The notes under the pieces were generated by a model. The model ran no database searches, was not told the DNA's origin, and was given only the letters and a program-made list of their open reading frames with translations. From contig NZ_CP031455.1 of assembly GCF_003391135.1 (NCBI RefSeq), forward strand, positions 4,882,001 to 4,946,000: a DNA stretch of 64,000 bases, in the 5' to 3' direction. Below, piece by piece: positions 36,688-44,705 of the stretch. The position numbers and the translations under genes were made by a program. The stretch comes from Streptoverticillium olivoreticuli subsp. olivoreticuli (GTDB lineage: Bacteria > Actinomycetota > Actinomycetes > Streptomycetales > Streptomycetaceae). Each line of letters starts with the position of its first letter. The first letter of the stretch is position 1.

Positions 36688-37172
36688 GCGCTCCAGTCTG
36701 CCTTGTCGCTGCGCTGGCGGCGCGGGTGTGGGTGCGGCCTTTTCCCCTGCGGGGGTCCGCCTGCGGCGGGCTGGGGTTGCACCTGCGCCTGCGGGTCCGT
36801 TGCCTCCCCCAGCTACCGCTGGGAGGTGCCCCCAGCGGCGGGGGCGCCCTGCGGGCGCGTCCTCAAACGCCGGACGGGCTGATTTCAGCCCGTCCGGCGT
36901 TTGAGGACAGCGCGCGGAGCGTGCTCCGGGGTCTGGGGCGAAGCCCCCCACGCGGCGGAGCCGCAAATCGATACAGCCGGGAAGGGGCGGGGTGGGGGAA
37001 CAAAGCCCACCGGGCCGCACCCGAGCACGGGTCCGGGGCGGAGCCCCGGCCTCGGCGGAGCCGAGCATCAGACGCTGCGGGAAGGGGCGGGGTGGGGAAA
37101 AGCCCGCCGCAGGCGTAGCCGGCCCGTAGGCACAACGGACCGCACCCAGGAATGCAGCCGCGCGCCCAAGCG
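36688..37172. repeat. 485-bp gap of nested inverted repeats
   Basis: No gene is visible. It contains a perfect 24-bp inverted repeat (GTCCTCAAACGCCGGACGGG arms at 36859-36882 and 36885-36908, 2-nt centre). The CCCCCAGCTACCGCTGGG module lies at 36804-36833. Two copies of GGGAAGGGGCGGGGTGGGG are near 36980 and 37079, the latter also present near 14,290. It looks like several repeat-family insertions stacked together. Confidence 0.85.
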
Positions 37173-38693
37173 CTACGCAGAAGAAGACTCGTCCCCCGGA
37201 TCCAGCGGCGGGGCCGAGACGCCGCAGTGGTACGCCGCCTCGGGCCGGCACCTGCGGCCCGCAGGGCGGACCGTGGACCAGCCCAGGATCGCCCCCACCA
37301 CCAGCGAACCCGCACAGAAGAGCATCGAGCGGTGGAACGCGCCCGTGAACGCGTCGGGGTCGCGGTAGGTGTCCGGTCCCATCCCCGCGAGCAGCGGCAG
37401 CGCGGCCACCGCGATCAGGCCCGCCGCCCGCGCCGCCGCGTTGTTGATGCCGCTGGCGAGCCCCGCGCGGCCGACGTCCACGGAGGCCAGGACCGTCGAG
37501 GTGAGCGGGGCGACGAGCACCACCATGCCCATGCCGAGCACGACGAGCGCGGGCAGGACGTCCCGCCAGTACACCGCGCCCGGCCCGACCCGGGTCATCA
37601 GCAGCAGTCCCGCCGCGCACAGCAACGGGCCGACGGTCAGCGGGATCCGCGGGCCGATGGCCTGCGCGAAGCGGCCGGAGCGCGCGGACAGCAGCAGCAT
37701 CAGCACGGTGGTGGGCAGCAGGGCCGTGCCCGCCGCCAGCGCGGACCAGCCGACCACGATCTGGAGCTGGAGCACGGCGAGGAAGAAGAAGCCGCTGAAG
37801 GCGGCGTAGACGCAGACGGTCACGGCGTTGACCGACGAGAACATCCGGTTCGCGAAGATCCCCGGCGGCAGCATCGGCTCGGCCCGCCGCCGCTCCACCC
37901 ACCAGAACGCCACCCCCAGCAGCACTCCGCCGACCGCGGGGCCGATCACCCAGGGCGAGGCGCCCTTCTGGGGCGCGGCGATCAGGGCGTACGTCACCGC
38001 GCCGAGTGCCAGCGCCCCCAGCGCCGCGCCGAGCACGTCGAACCGCCCGTGCGCCCTCGGGTCGCGGGTCTCCGGCACGTACCGGAGGGCCACCGGCACG
38101 CACACGGCCGCGAGCGGCAGGTTGATCAGGAACACCCATCGCCAGCCCGGCCCGTCCACCAGCCAGCCGCCCACGAAGGGGCCGACCGCCGACGCCACCC
38201 CGCCGAGCCCGGACCACGCCCCGACCGCCCCGGCCCGGTCGTCCGGGTGGAAGACCGCCTGGATCAGGGCGAGCGAGCCCGGGGTGAGCAGCGCGCCGCC
38301 GATGCCCTGCAGCGCCCGCGCGGCGATGAGCACCGCGGCGTTCGGCGCCAGCCCGCACAGCAGCGACGCGAGCGCGAACCACACCACGCCCACCACGAAC
38401 ACCCGCCGCCGCCCGAACCGGTCCCCGAGCGCCCCGCCCAGCAGGATCAGCCCGGCGAGGGTGAGCATGTACGCGTTGACGGTCCACTGGAGCACGGCCA
38501 GGTCGGCGTTGAGGTCCGCTCCGATGTGGGGCAGCGCCACATTGACGACGGTGCTGTCGAGCATCGCCATCCCGGACCCGAGCACTGCGGTCAGCAGCAC
38601 GGCCCGCCCGGTGCGCGTGCCCAGCCGTGCGGCGGGCGCGTCCGTGCCCACCGCCCCGGACGTCGTGGCCCCGGTCCGCGCCGAGTCGCTCAT
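37173..38693 (-). CDS. MFS drug exporter, DHA2 (14-helix) family
   Basis: The 506-aa transporter has the DHA2 hallmarks: MAMLDSTVVNVALPHIGADL (motif D1), QWTVNAYMLTLAGL, LGDRFGRRRVF (motif A), ARALQGIGGALLTPGSLALI (motif B), and GAWSGLGGVASAVGPFVGGWL (motif C). It would export hydrophobic drugs with proton antiport. The C-terminus is a Cys/Pro-containing cytoplasmic tail. Start ATG 38693; an ATG at 38705 is possible. No linked TetR regulator is present. Confidence 0.93.
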   Translation of the reverse strand: MSDSARTGATTSGAVGTDAPAARLGTRTGRAVLLTAVLGSGMAMLDSTVVNVALPHIGADLNADLAVLQWTVNAYMLTLAGLILLGGALGDRFGRRRVFVVGVVWFALASLLCGLAPNAAVLIAARALQGIGGALLTPGSLALIQAVFHPDDRAGAVGAWSGLGGVASAVGPFVGGWLVDGPGWRWVFLINLPLAAVCVPVALRYVPETRDPRAHGRFDVLGAALGALALGAVTYALIAAPQKGASPWVIGPAVGGVLLGVAFWWVERRRAEPMLPPGIFANRMFSSVNAVTVCVYAAFSGFFFLAVLQLQIVVGWSALAAGTALLPTTVLMLLLSARSGRFAQAIGPRIPLTVGPLLCAAGLLLMTRVGPGAVYWRDVLPALVVLGMGMVVLVAPLTSTVLASVDVGRAGLASGINNAAARAAGLIAVAALPLLAGMGPDTYRDPDAFTGAFHRSMLFCAGSLVVGAILGWSTVRPAGRRCRPEAAYHCGVSAPPLDPGDESSSA

Positions 38694-38730
38694 GCTCGGA
38701 ATCATCCCGTGGCCGGGCCCGGCCCGCCAG

Positions 38731-38779
38731 CGAAAAGGGTCCTGCCCCCGCTCGGCGAGCGGGGGCAGGACCCTTTTCG
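38731..38779. terminator. Strong terminator of fba
   Basis: A 23-bp perfect stem (CGAAAAGGGTCCTGCCCCCG and so on) with a GGC loop starts 33 bp after the fba stop, with TTTTCG at its edge. Confidence 0.9.
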
Positions 38780-38811
38780 GCTGCGCGCGCACCGTCACCG
38801 GTGCCGCACGG

Positions 38812-39834
38812 CTACTTCAGCTTCGTACCCGTCGAGCGCAGGTCCGCGCACGCCTTGGTGACGCGCTCGGCCATGCCCGCCTCGGCCAGCTTGCCCCAGG
38901 TGCGCGGGTCGTACTTCGACTTGGTGCCGACCTCGCCGTCGACCTTCAGCACACCGTCGTAGTTGCTGAACATGTGGGCGGCGACCGGACGGGTGAAGGC
39001 GTACTGCGTGTCCGTGTCGAGGTTCATCTTCACGACGCCGTTCTCCAGCGCGGTGCGGATCTCCTCCGCCGTGGAGCCGGAGCCGCCGTGGAAGACGAAG
39101 TCGAACGGGTCGGCCTTGCCGTGCTTCGCGGCGATGCCGTCCTGCAGCTCGCGCAGCAGCTCCGGCTTCAGGACGACGTTGCCCGGCTTGTAGACGCCGT
39201 GGACGTTGCCGAAGGAGGCGGCCAGCAGGTAGCGGCCCTTCTCGCCCAGGCCCAGCGCCTCGACGGTCTTCTCGACGTCGGCGACGGTCGTGTAGAGCTC
39301 GTCGTTGATCTCGTGCGAGACGCCGTCCTCCTCGCCACCGGTCGGGGTGATCTCGACCTCGAGGATGATCTTCGCCTTCACGGCCTCGGCGAGGAGCTCC
39401 TTCGCGATGGCGAGGTTCTCGTCGAGCTTCTCGGCGGAGCCGTCCCACATGTGGGACTGGAAGAGCGGGTTCTGACCGGCGGCGACGCGCTCCTGCGAGA
39501 TGGCCAGCAGCGGGCGGACGTAGCCGTCCAGCTTGTCCTTCGGGCAGTGGTCGGTGTGCAGCGCGATGTTCACCGGGTACTTCTTGGCGACGACGTGCGC
39601 GAACTCGGCGAGCGCGACGGCGCCCGAGACCATGTCCTTGCTGTACTGGCCGCCCAGGAACTCCGCACCACCGGTGGAGATCTGGATGATGCCGTCGCTC
39701 TCCGCCTCGGCGAAACCGCGCAGCGCGGCGTGCAGAGTCTGCGTCGAGGTCACATTGATGGCCGGGTAGGCGAACTTGCCTGCCTTCGCCCGGTCGAGCA
39801 TCTCGTTGTAGACCTCGGGGGTTGCGATGGGCAT
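38812..39834 (-). CDS. fba: Fructose-bisphosphate aldolase, class II
   Basis: This 340-aa zinc enzyme interconverts fructose-1,6-bisphosphate with DHAP and GAP. It has YPAINVTSTQT, the zinc/catalytic HTDHCPKDK, ILEVEITPTGGEEDGV, FGNVHGVYKPGN, FVFHGGSGST (zinc His), and the phosphate site MNLDTDTQYAF. Length and motifs match class IIA enzymes. It is monocistronic with a strong terminator, as expected for a highly expressed glycolytic gene. Confidence 0.98.
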   Translation of the reverse strand: MPIATPEVYNEMLDRAKAGKFAYPAINVTSTQTLHAALRGFAEAESDGIIQISTGGAEFLGGQYSKDMVSGAVALAEFAHVVAKKYPVNIALHTDHCPKDKLDGYVRPLLAISQERVAAGQNPLFQSHMWDGSAEKLDENLAIAKELLAEAVKAKIILEVEITPTGGEEDGVSHEINDELYTTVADVEKTVEALGLGEKGRYLLAASFGNVHGVYKPGNVVLKPELLRELQDGIAAKHGKADPFDFVFHGGSGSTAEEIRTALENGVVKMNLDTDTQYAFTRPVAAHMFSNYDGVLKVDGEVGTKSKYDPRTWGKLAEAGMAERVTKACADLRSTGTKLK

Positions 39835-39957
39835 CTGTCCGCTCCTTGTGATGTGCGGGTGGGCGAGGGGGCCCTGACCTAGGGGGCGACGTTCATCGTC
39901 GCCCCCATCTTCCCAGACTCCCCGAATTGCTCCACATGGGTCCTCACCCGGGATACG

Positions 39958-40001
39958 CGTGGAGGGCGGCTGGTTTCACGTGAAACCAGCCGCCCTCCAC
40001 G
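39958..40001. repeat. 44-bp perfect palindrome with embedded parS
   Basis: Both arms (22 bp each) match perfectly around CAC/GTG. It lies between pyrE and fba, so its RNA form would be a strong hairpin downstream of pyrE, while the DNA centre is a ParB site. Confidence 0.9.
39973..39986. other. parS centromere-like site
   Basis: GTTTCACGTGAAAC is the exact 14-bp core bound by ParB in Streptomyces and other bacteria. ParB loads here and spreads to organise the origin region for segregation. Such sites cluster around oriC, which places this window near the origin. Confidence 0.85.
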
Positions 40002-40023
40002 GGCGCTTTTTTAAAAGCGCAGG

Positions 40024-40563
40024 TCAGGACAGGTCGAGGTCACCGAGGGAGTAGCCCGTCACATAGCGCAGGCCCTTGCCCTCGATGGCCGGGGCGGCGC
40101 CGCGGTCGACGATCGTCGCCACCGCGACGACCTCCGCACCGGCCTCGCGCGCCGCCTCGACGGCGGTCAGCGGCGAGCCGCCGGTGGTCGAGGTGTCCTC
40201 GACCACCAGGACGCGGCGGCCCTTGATGTCCGGGCCCTCGATGCGGCGCTGCATGCCGTGCGTCTTCTGCGCCTTGCGCACGACGAACGCGTCGAGCTTG
40301 CGGCCGCGCGCGGCGGCGGCGTGCAGCATCGAGGTGGCGACCGGGTCGGCGCCGAGGGTGAGGCCACCGACGGCGTCGTACTCCAGGTCGGCCGTGGCGT
40401 CCAGCATCACCTGGCCGACCAGGGGCGCCGCCTCGGCGTCCAGGGTGATCCGGCGCAGGTCGATGTAGTAGTCGGCCTCCTTGCCGGAGGAGAGGGTCAC
40501 CTTGCCGTGGACCACGGCCTTGTCCTTGATCTGCTGCAGCAGGGCGTCACGCGCATCGCTCAT
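40024..40563 (-). CDS. pyrE: Orotate phosphoribosyltransferase
   Basis: This 179-aa enzyme joins orotate and PRPP to form OMP in pyrimidine synthesis. The PRPP-binding motif is RVLVVEDTSTTGGSPL near residue 116. DYYIDLRRITLDAEAAPLVG and VGGLTLGADPVATSML are typical of the family, as is the Lys/Arg-rich VRKAQKTHG. ATG 40563. It lies 10 bp from the aldose-epimerase gene upstream and is probably co-transcribed with it. Confidence 0.96.
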   Translation of the reverse strand: MSDARDALLQQIKDKAVVHGKVTLSSGKEADYYIDLRRITLDAEAAPLVGQVMLDATADLEYDAVGGLTLGADPVATSMLHAAAARGRKLDAFVVRKAQKTHGMQRRIEGPDIKGRRVLVVEDTSTTGGSPLTAVEAAREAGAEVVAVATIVDRGAAPAIEGKGLRYVTGYSLGDLDLS

Positions 40564-40573
40564 GCCGATGAGC

Positions 40574-41377
40574 TTAGGCCAGCGTCCGCCAGGTCCACGT
40601 CGTGGAGATCTCCAGGGGGTCGATCGGGGTGACGAGGCGCGGCAGTGTGTTGAGGCCGTTCGGGGGGCCGGACTGCGGCTCCACGCAGACGGCCTCCTTC
40701 TGCTCGTCGTAGATCACGACCCACTCGGCGCGGCTCGTGACCTTCAGCTCCAGCGCTCCGGGCCAAGTGAGGGTGACGTCCACACCGTCGGGCATGCCGA
40801 AGCAGTCGTCCCACGGGCCGGGCCGCGGGGCGATGCGGCGGCCCGTCGGCAGGTGGTCGTCACCGCGCTCCTCCTGCCACTCGGCGTCGAACGCGAGCTC
40901 CACGTCGCCGCCGGAGCCGAGGTTGCGCAGGAACCACGGGTGCCAGCCCGCCTGTGCCGGAAAGGAGTTGTCGTACGTCTCGACGCCCATGGTCAGCGTG
41001 AGGGAGTCCGGCGCCAGCTCCACCAGCTGGGTGACGCGGCCGGTGTACGGCCACGGTTCGGCGAGGTCGTACGTGAACGCGGCGGAGATGTCGTCCGCGC
41101 GCACCGTGCTCCAGGCGGTGTCACGGCCGGTGCCGTGGATCGCGTGCGGGGCGGAGTTGATGGGCATCTGGTGGCGCTCGCCGCCGTTGCGGAACTGTCC
41201 CAGCTCGATGCGGCCGCACCACGGGACCATGGGGAAGGCGCCGTATTTGGCGCCCTGCCGCAGCAGTTCGGTGCCGTGGATGCGCAGGCCGGTGAGCCGG
41301 CATCCGTTCTGTGGGTCCACGGTCAGCTCGGCGTCGCCGGCTCGCAGCCGGGTCTCTCGCGTGTTGTCGGTGCTCAC
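40574..41377 (-). CDS. Aldose 1-epimerase family protein
   Basis: The 267-aa galactose-mutarotase-fold protein has VPWCGRIELGQFRNGG near residue 52, the catalytic His region APHAIHGTGRDTAW, and AGWHPWFLRNLG with the second His. VCVEPQSGPPNGLN contains the general-base Glu. It probably interconverts sugar anomers or binds a hexose-phosphate. The GTG at 41377. It is upstream of pyrE with a 10-bp gap. Confidence 0.9.
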   Translation of the reverse strand: MSTDNTRETRLRAGDAELTVDPQNGCRLTGLRIHGTELLRQGAKYGAFPMVPWCGRIELGQFRNGGERHQMPINSAPHAIHGTGRDTAWSTVRADDISAAFTYDLAEPWPYTGRVTQLVELAPDSLTLTMGVETYDNSFPAQAGWHPWFLRNLGSGGDVELAFDAEWQEERGDDHLPTGRRIAPRPGPWDDCFGMPDGVDVTLTWPGALELKVTSRAEWVVIYDEQKEAVCVEPQSGPPNGLNTLPRLVTPIDPLEISTTWTWRTLA

Positions 41378-41406
41378 GTGGTGACCTTATGGGCTGGCCC
41401 CGGGGA

Positions 41407-41425
41407 TTCGGGGCTTCGCCCCGAA
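41407..41425 (-). terminator. Hairpin after the SRPBCC gene
   Basis: TTCGGGGC pairs with GCCCCGAA over a TTC loop, between the SRPBCC stop (41454) and the epimerase start. Confidence 0.6.
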
Positions 41426-41453
41426 CCTCGCCCCGGGCTTCAAGGCAGGTTCG

Positions 41454-42242
41454 CTACCGCCGCCGGCGCAGCACCCGGCCCACCACGACCGCCGAGGCCA
41501 GCGCCACCGCCGCGGCCGGAGCCGCCCAGCGGAGCGCCGCCGCCGTCGCCGAGGCCGCCTCCGGCGCCGGGACCGGCGCGTAGCGGCCGCGCGGCGGCGC
41601 GTGGTCGACCTCTTCCGCGCTGCGCCCGATCATCGTGCGACGCGCGTGCGCGGCCTCCGCCGGGGGCTCGTCGTCGTCGACGTCGTCGTCCTCGTCGAGG
41701 TCGTCGTCCACCGACGGGTCGAGGGACGGCGGGGGGACCTCCGTGTCGAAGACGCTGCCGCCCTCCAGCCGGGGGCCTTCGCCCGCCGCGCCGGCCTCCT
41801 CCTCCGCGTCCTCCCGCAACTCCTCCACGAGCGCGGCGGCAAAGCGGTCGAGCAGGCGGCGCGCGGTGGCCTCCGTGGTCTTCTCGTCGAACTCGGCCAG
41901 CCTGCCGCCGCTGCCGACCGTCCCCGTACAGATCAGCCGGGAACCGTCGGCGGTGGGTTCCAGCACGCCGCGCAGCGCGAGCGTCACCGTGCCGGAGCCG
42001 CGCACCTCGGTGCCCTCGCCGGACAGCTCGTACGAGCCGTCGTGCTCGGTCAGGTGCAGCGAACCCCGGTAGGTGATGGTCGAGCCACCTATGCGCAGCC
42101 GGAGGCGTCCGGCCACGAGCGCGCCGGAGGCGTCCGCGACGTCCTGTTGGAGGCCGGGAACGCAGCGCACCACGCGGGCGGGGTCGGCGAGGACCCGGCG
42201 GACGGAGTCGACGGAAAACGGAACGAACACCTCATGCTCCAT
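41454..42242 (-). CDS. SRPBCC (CoxG-like) protein with C-terminal membrane anchor
   Basis: The 262-aa protein has an N-terminal START/SRPBCC domain (residues 1-145: MEHEVFVPFSVDSVRRVLADP, RCVPGLQ, LRIGGSTITYRGSL) of the CoxG type, which binds hydrophobic ligands. A very acidic linker follows (DDDLDEDDDVDDDEPP, about residues 177-192). One C-terminal helix (APAAAVALASAVVVGRVL) with an RRRR tail puts the domain in the cytoplasm. The ligand is unknown. It has no clear operon partner. Confidence 0.88.
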   Translation of the reverse strand: MEHEVFVPFSVDSVRRVLADPARVVRCVPGLQQDVADASGALVAGRLRLRIGGSTITYRGSLHLTEHDGSYELSGEGTEVRGSGTVTLALRGVLEPTADGSRLICTGTVGSGGRLAEFDEKTTEATARRLLDRFAAALVEELREDAEEEAGAAGEGPRLEGGSVFDTEVPPPSLDPSVDDDLDEDDDVDDDEPPAEAAHARRTMIGRSAEEVDHAPPRGRYAPVPAPEAASATAAALRWAAPAAAVALASAVVVGRVLRRRR

Positions 42243-42333
42243 GGCAAGTGAGCCTACCCACCAGGCCCCTCACCAGTGCCTCTCAGGCCGAACTTTCCGT
42301 CGCGCCCCGCCCGTCGGGGCCCGAAGGACGGCG

Positions 42334-42984
42334 TCAGTCGCCGACCGTGAAGCGCTCGCCCACGTGCTGCGGCTTCTCGATCTCGTCGACGAGCGCGACC
42401 GCGTAGTCCTCGGTGGAGATGCGGCTCTTGCCGTCGGCGCCGATGACGAGCTCCTCCAGCGCGGTGCGGTACGTACCGGTGCGCTCGCCCGGCTCGATCG
42501 TCCCGGCGGGGCTGATGTTGGTCCAGCGGACGTCGCCGACGGTGCGGTAGAAGTCCAGCGCGTCACCGTGCGCGTGCATGATCTGGAGCAGGAACTCGGG
42601 GAGCCCCTCGGTGTCCCAGACGAGGCTGCCGCCGGGCGTGCGCAGCGAGCCGGCGCCGCCGACCGCGATGATGCGCGGGGCCGCGTCACCGAGCGCGCGC
42701 ACACCGGCCACCAGCGCCTCCGCGGCGGGCTTGATGGTCGCGACGTGGCCGGGGCCGTCACCGCCGCCGACGGCGCTGACGACGACGTCCTGGCCCTTGG
42801 CGGCCGCGGTCACCGACTCCGGGTCGAGGACGTCGCCGGTGGTGACGGTGAGGGCCGGGTGGGTCTCGGTGATCTTCGCGGGGTCGCGGACGACGGCCGT
42901 GACCTGGTGACCGCGGTCCAGCGCCTCGCGCAGGATGCGGCTGCCGATGCTGCCGTTGGCACCGAAGAGAGCGATCTTTGCCAT
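42334..42984 (-). CDS. NmrA/atypical-SDR NAD(P)-binding protein
   Basis: The 216-aa protein begins with the Rossmann motif IALFGANGSIGSRIL and continues with VVVSAVGGGDG, IIAVGGAGSLRTPGG, and a C-terminal region that closes over the cofactor (ISTEDYAVALVDEIE). It lacks the classical YxxxK. It is similar to NAD(P)H-dependent quinone/flavin-type reductases and redox-sensor proteins. It lies 51 bp downstream of the FrnE-like gene and probably shares its transcript. Confidence 0.85.
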   Translation of the reverse strand: MAKIALFGANGSIGSRILREALDRGHQVTAVVRDPAKITETHPALTVTTGDVLDPESVTAAAKGQDVVVSAVGGGDGPGHVATIKPAAEALVAGVRALGDAAPRIIAVGGAGSLRTPGGSLVWDTEGLPEFLLQIMHAHGDALDFYRTVGDVRWTNISPAGTIEPGERTGTYRTALEELVIGADGKSRISTEDYAVALVDEIEKPQHVGERFTVGD

Positions 42985-43035
42985 GGGGGGGCTCCTCAGG
43001 AGAGAGAAAGAGCGGTAAGGGGGGATGAAGGAAGA

Positions 43036-43659
43036 TCAGTGCTGGTCGAGCGCCCGGGTGAGCGCCTGTGCGGACGACATCGGCCCGCCGAGCCGTCGCA
43101 CCCCGCCGGGGGTGTGCAGCAGCAGCGTGGGGTAGCTGTCGACGCCCAGCCGGCGGACCTCGCGGAAGTCCGCCTCCGCCTCGCGGCGGGTGTCCGGGTC
43201 GGCGCAGGCGGCCACGACGGCCTCGCCGTCGACGCCGTCGAGCCCGGCGGCGACCGTGCGCAGGGTGTCCGGGTCGGAGAGGCTCAGCCCGTCGACGTAC
43301 CAGGCGCGTTGCAGCGCGCCCGCGAACTCCAGTGTCCTCTCGGGCGCCTGCCCGCGCAGCGCGACCAGGGCCGTCGCGGCGTCGGCCGAGTCGAGCACGG
43401 CCGTGCCGTCGGCGAACGCCTTGGCGTAGCCGGGGCCGAACACCGCGCCGGTCAGCTCGCCGATGCGGGCGTCGGCCTGCGGGATGTAGGAGTACGCGGA
43501 GACGGGCTGCGCCCGGGGGCCGGTGAAGAGGCCGCCGCTGCGCACGGTCAGCTCGATGCGTCCGGCGTTCGCGGCGGCGAACTCCCGGACGGCCGGGCCG
43601 AAGCCGTAACACCAGCCGCAGTAGGCGTCGAACGCGTAAGTGAGCTTGTGCCGTGCCAT
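43036..43659 (-). CDS. DsbA-family (FrnE-like) thiol oxidoreductase
   Basis: This 207-aa cytoplasmic thioredoxin-fold protein has the active site DAYCGWCYG near residue 14 and the cis-Pro loop SYPTLLL. An alpha-helical insert lies between. There is no signal peptide. Homologues act in disulfide chemistry or oxidative-stress defence. It is the first gene of a two-gene unit with the NmrA-like protein, and is divergent from an AraC regulator across 128 bp that contain palindromes. Confidence 0.9.
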   Translation of the reverse strand: MARHKLTYAFDAYCGWCYGFGPAVREFAAANAGRIELTVRSGGLFTGPRAQPVSAYSYIPQADARIGELTGAVFGPGYAKAFADGTAVLDSADAATALVALRGQAPERTLEFAGALQRAWYVDGLSLSDPDTLRTVAAGLDGVDGEAVVAACADPDTRREAEADFREVRRLGVDSYPTLLLHTPGGVRRLGGPMSSAQALTRALDQH

Positions 43660-43677
43660 GTCTTTCCCTGAAACGGG

Positions 43678-43701
43678 CAGCTGCTCCGGCCGGAACAGCT
43701 G
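43678..43701. promoter_or_regulatory. 24-bp near-perfect palindrome between frnE-like and araC-like genes
   Basis: The outer half-sites CAGCTG flank the core TCCGGCCGGA, with one mismatched pair between. It lies 18 bp upstream of the FrnE-like start and is a good operator candidate for the divergent AraC-type regulator. Confidence 0.55.
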
Positions 43702-43712
43702 CTGTGGGTCCC

Positions 43713-43732
43713 ACGCACTCCTTGTGGTGCGT
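43713..43732. promoter_or_regulatory. Second inverted repeat in the same gap
   Basis: ACGCAC (43713-43718) and GTGCGT (43727-43732) are separated by 8 bp. It may be a second operator, or part of a promoter of either divergent gene. Confidence 0.4.
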
Positions 43733-43787
43733 TATGACCAAGCTATGGCCGTTTCCGGGGGCCGACCAGGTAGGCTCAGGTCTCCTC

Positions 43788-44705
43788 ATGGTGAAAAAGC
43801 GACACGCCGGCCAGGAAGAGATCGTCGAGCTCGCCTACCGGGCCCCACCGGGCACACCCGCGGGGGTCGAGGTGATGACGCTCGCCCAGCTCCGCGCCCG
43901 CGCGCCCGAGGGTCTCCTCGCCAAACCGCAGCGGCTGGACTTCCACCAGATCATCCTCGTCCGCTCCGGGTCGGCGGGACACACCGTCGACTTCACCGGT
44001 TACCCCCTGGAGGAGGGGTCGGTGCTGTGGGTGCGGCCCGGACAGGTGCAGCAGTACGGCGCGGTGGAGGGCATCGAGGGCGCGGTCATCCTGGTGCAGC
44101 CCGGCTTCCTCTCCCCCGGCACGGCGGTCGCGGCGGTGGCCGACGACCCCTTCCGGCCGGTGCTGTGGCAGCCGGTCGGGCAGGACCGGGAGGCCGTCTA
44201 CTGCGCGGTGCACCACCTGGAGGCCGACTTCCGCACCAGCCGCGGGCTGCCCGCCGATGTGCACTCCACGGTCCTGCGGCACCTGCTGTCCGTGCTGGTG
44301 CTGCGCCTCGCGCACCTCACGGCCCCGGTCGGCAGCAGCGTGCCCGCGCCGGGCGATGCCTTCGTGCGCTTCCGGGCGGCCGTCGAGCGGGACTTCGCGG
44401 CCAGCCACCGGGTCGCCGACTACGCCCGCACGCTCGGCTACTCGCCCCGGACCCTCTCGCGCGCGGCCCTCGCGGGCGCCGGGGTGGGCGCCAAGGAGTT
44501 CATCGACCGACGGGTGATGCTGGAGGCCAAGCGGCTGCTCGCGCACAGCGAGCTGCCCGCCGCCCGGATCGCCGAGCGGATCGGCTTCGACGACGCGGCG
44601 AACTTCTCCAAGTTCTTCCACCACCGCGCGGGTTGCTCCCCGGGAGCCTTCCGGGCCACGCTCCGGCAGCCGCCCGGAGTCACTCCGCGTAGCGGGGGTG
44701 CATGA
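43788..44705 (+). CDS. AraC-family transcriptional regulator
   Basis: The 305-aa regulator has an N-terminal cupin-like sensor (FHQIILVRSGSAGHTVDFTG, EGSVLWVRPGQVQQYG). A C-terminal double HTH follows (DYARTLGYSPRTLSRAAL; LPAARIAERIGFDDAANFSKFFHHRAGCSPGAFR), which is the AraC signature. I chose ATG 43788; a longer frame exists. It is divergent from the FrnE/NmrA pair and probably controls it. Its 3' end overlaps the convergent spermidine-synthase-like gene by 26 bp. Confidence 0.92.
   Translation: MVKKRHAGQEEIVELAYRAPPGTPAGVEVMTLAQLRARAPEGLLAKPQRLDFHQIILVRSGSAGHTVDFTGYPLEEGSVLWVRPGQVQQYGAVEGIEGAVILVQPGFLSPGTAVAAVADDPFRPVLWQPVGQDREAVYCAVHHLEADFRTSRGLPADVHSTVLRHLLSVLVLRLAHLTAPVGSSVPAPGDAFVRFRAAVERDFAASHRVADYARTLGYSPRTLSRAALAGAGVGAKEFIDRRVMLEAKRLLAHSELPAARIAERIGFDDAANFSKFFHHRAGCSPGAFRATLRQPPGVTPRSGGA

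Noticed and set aside
35232..37118. Several Pro/Arg-rich frames in the 36-37 kb gap
   Set aside because: They arise from GC-rich inverted repeats that read open on both strands. None has a plausible start or family.
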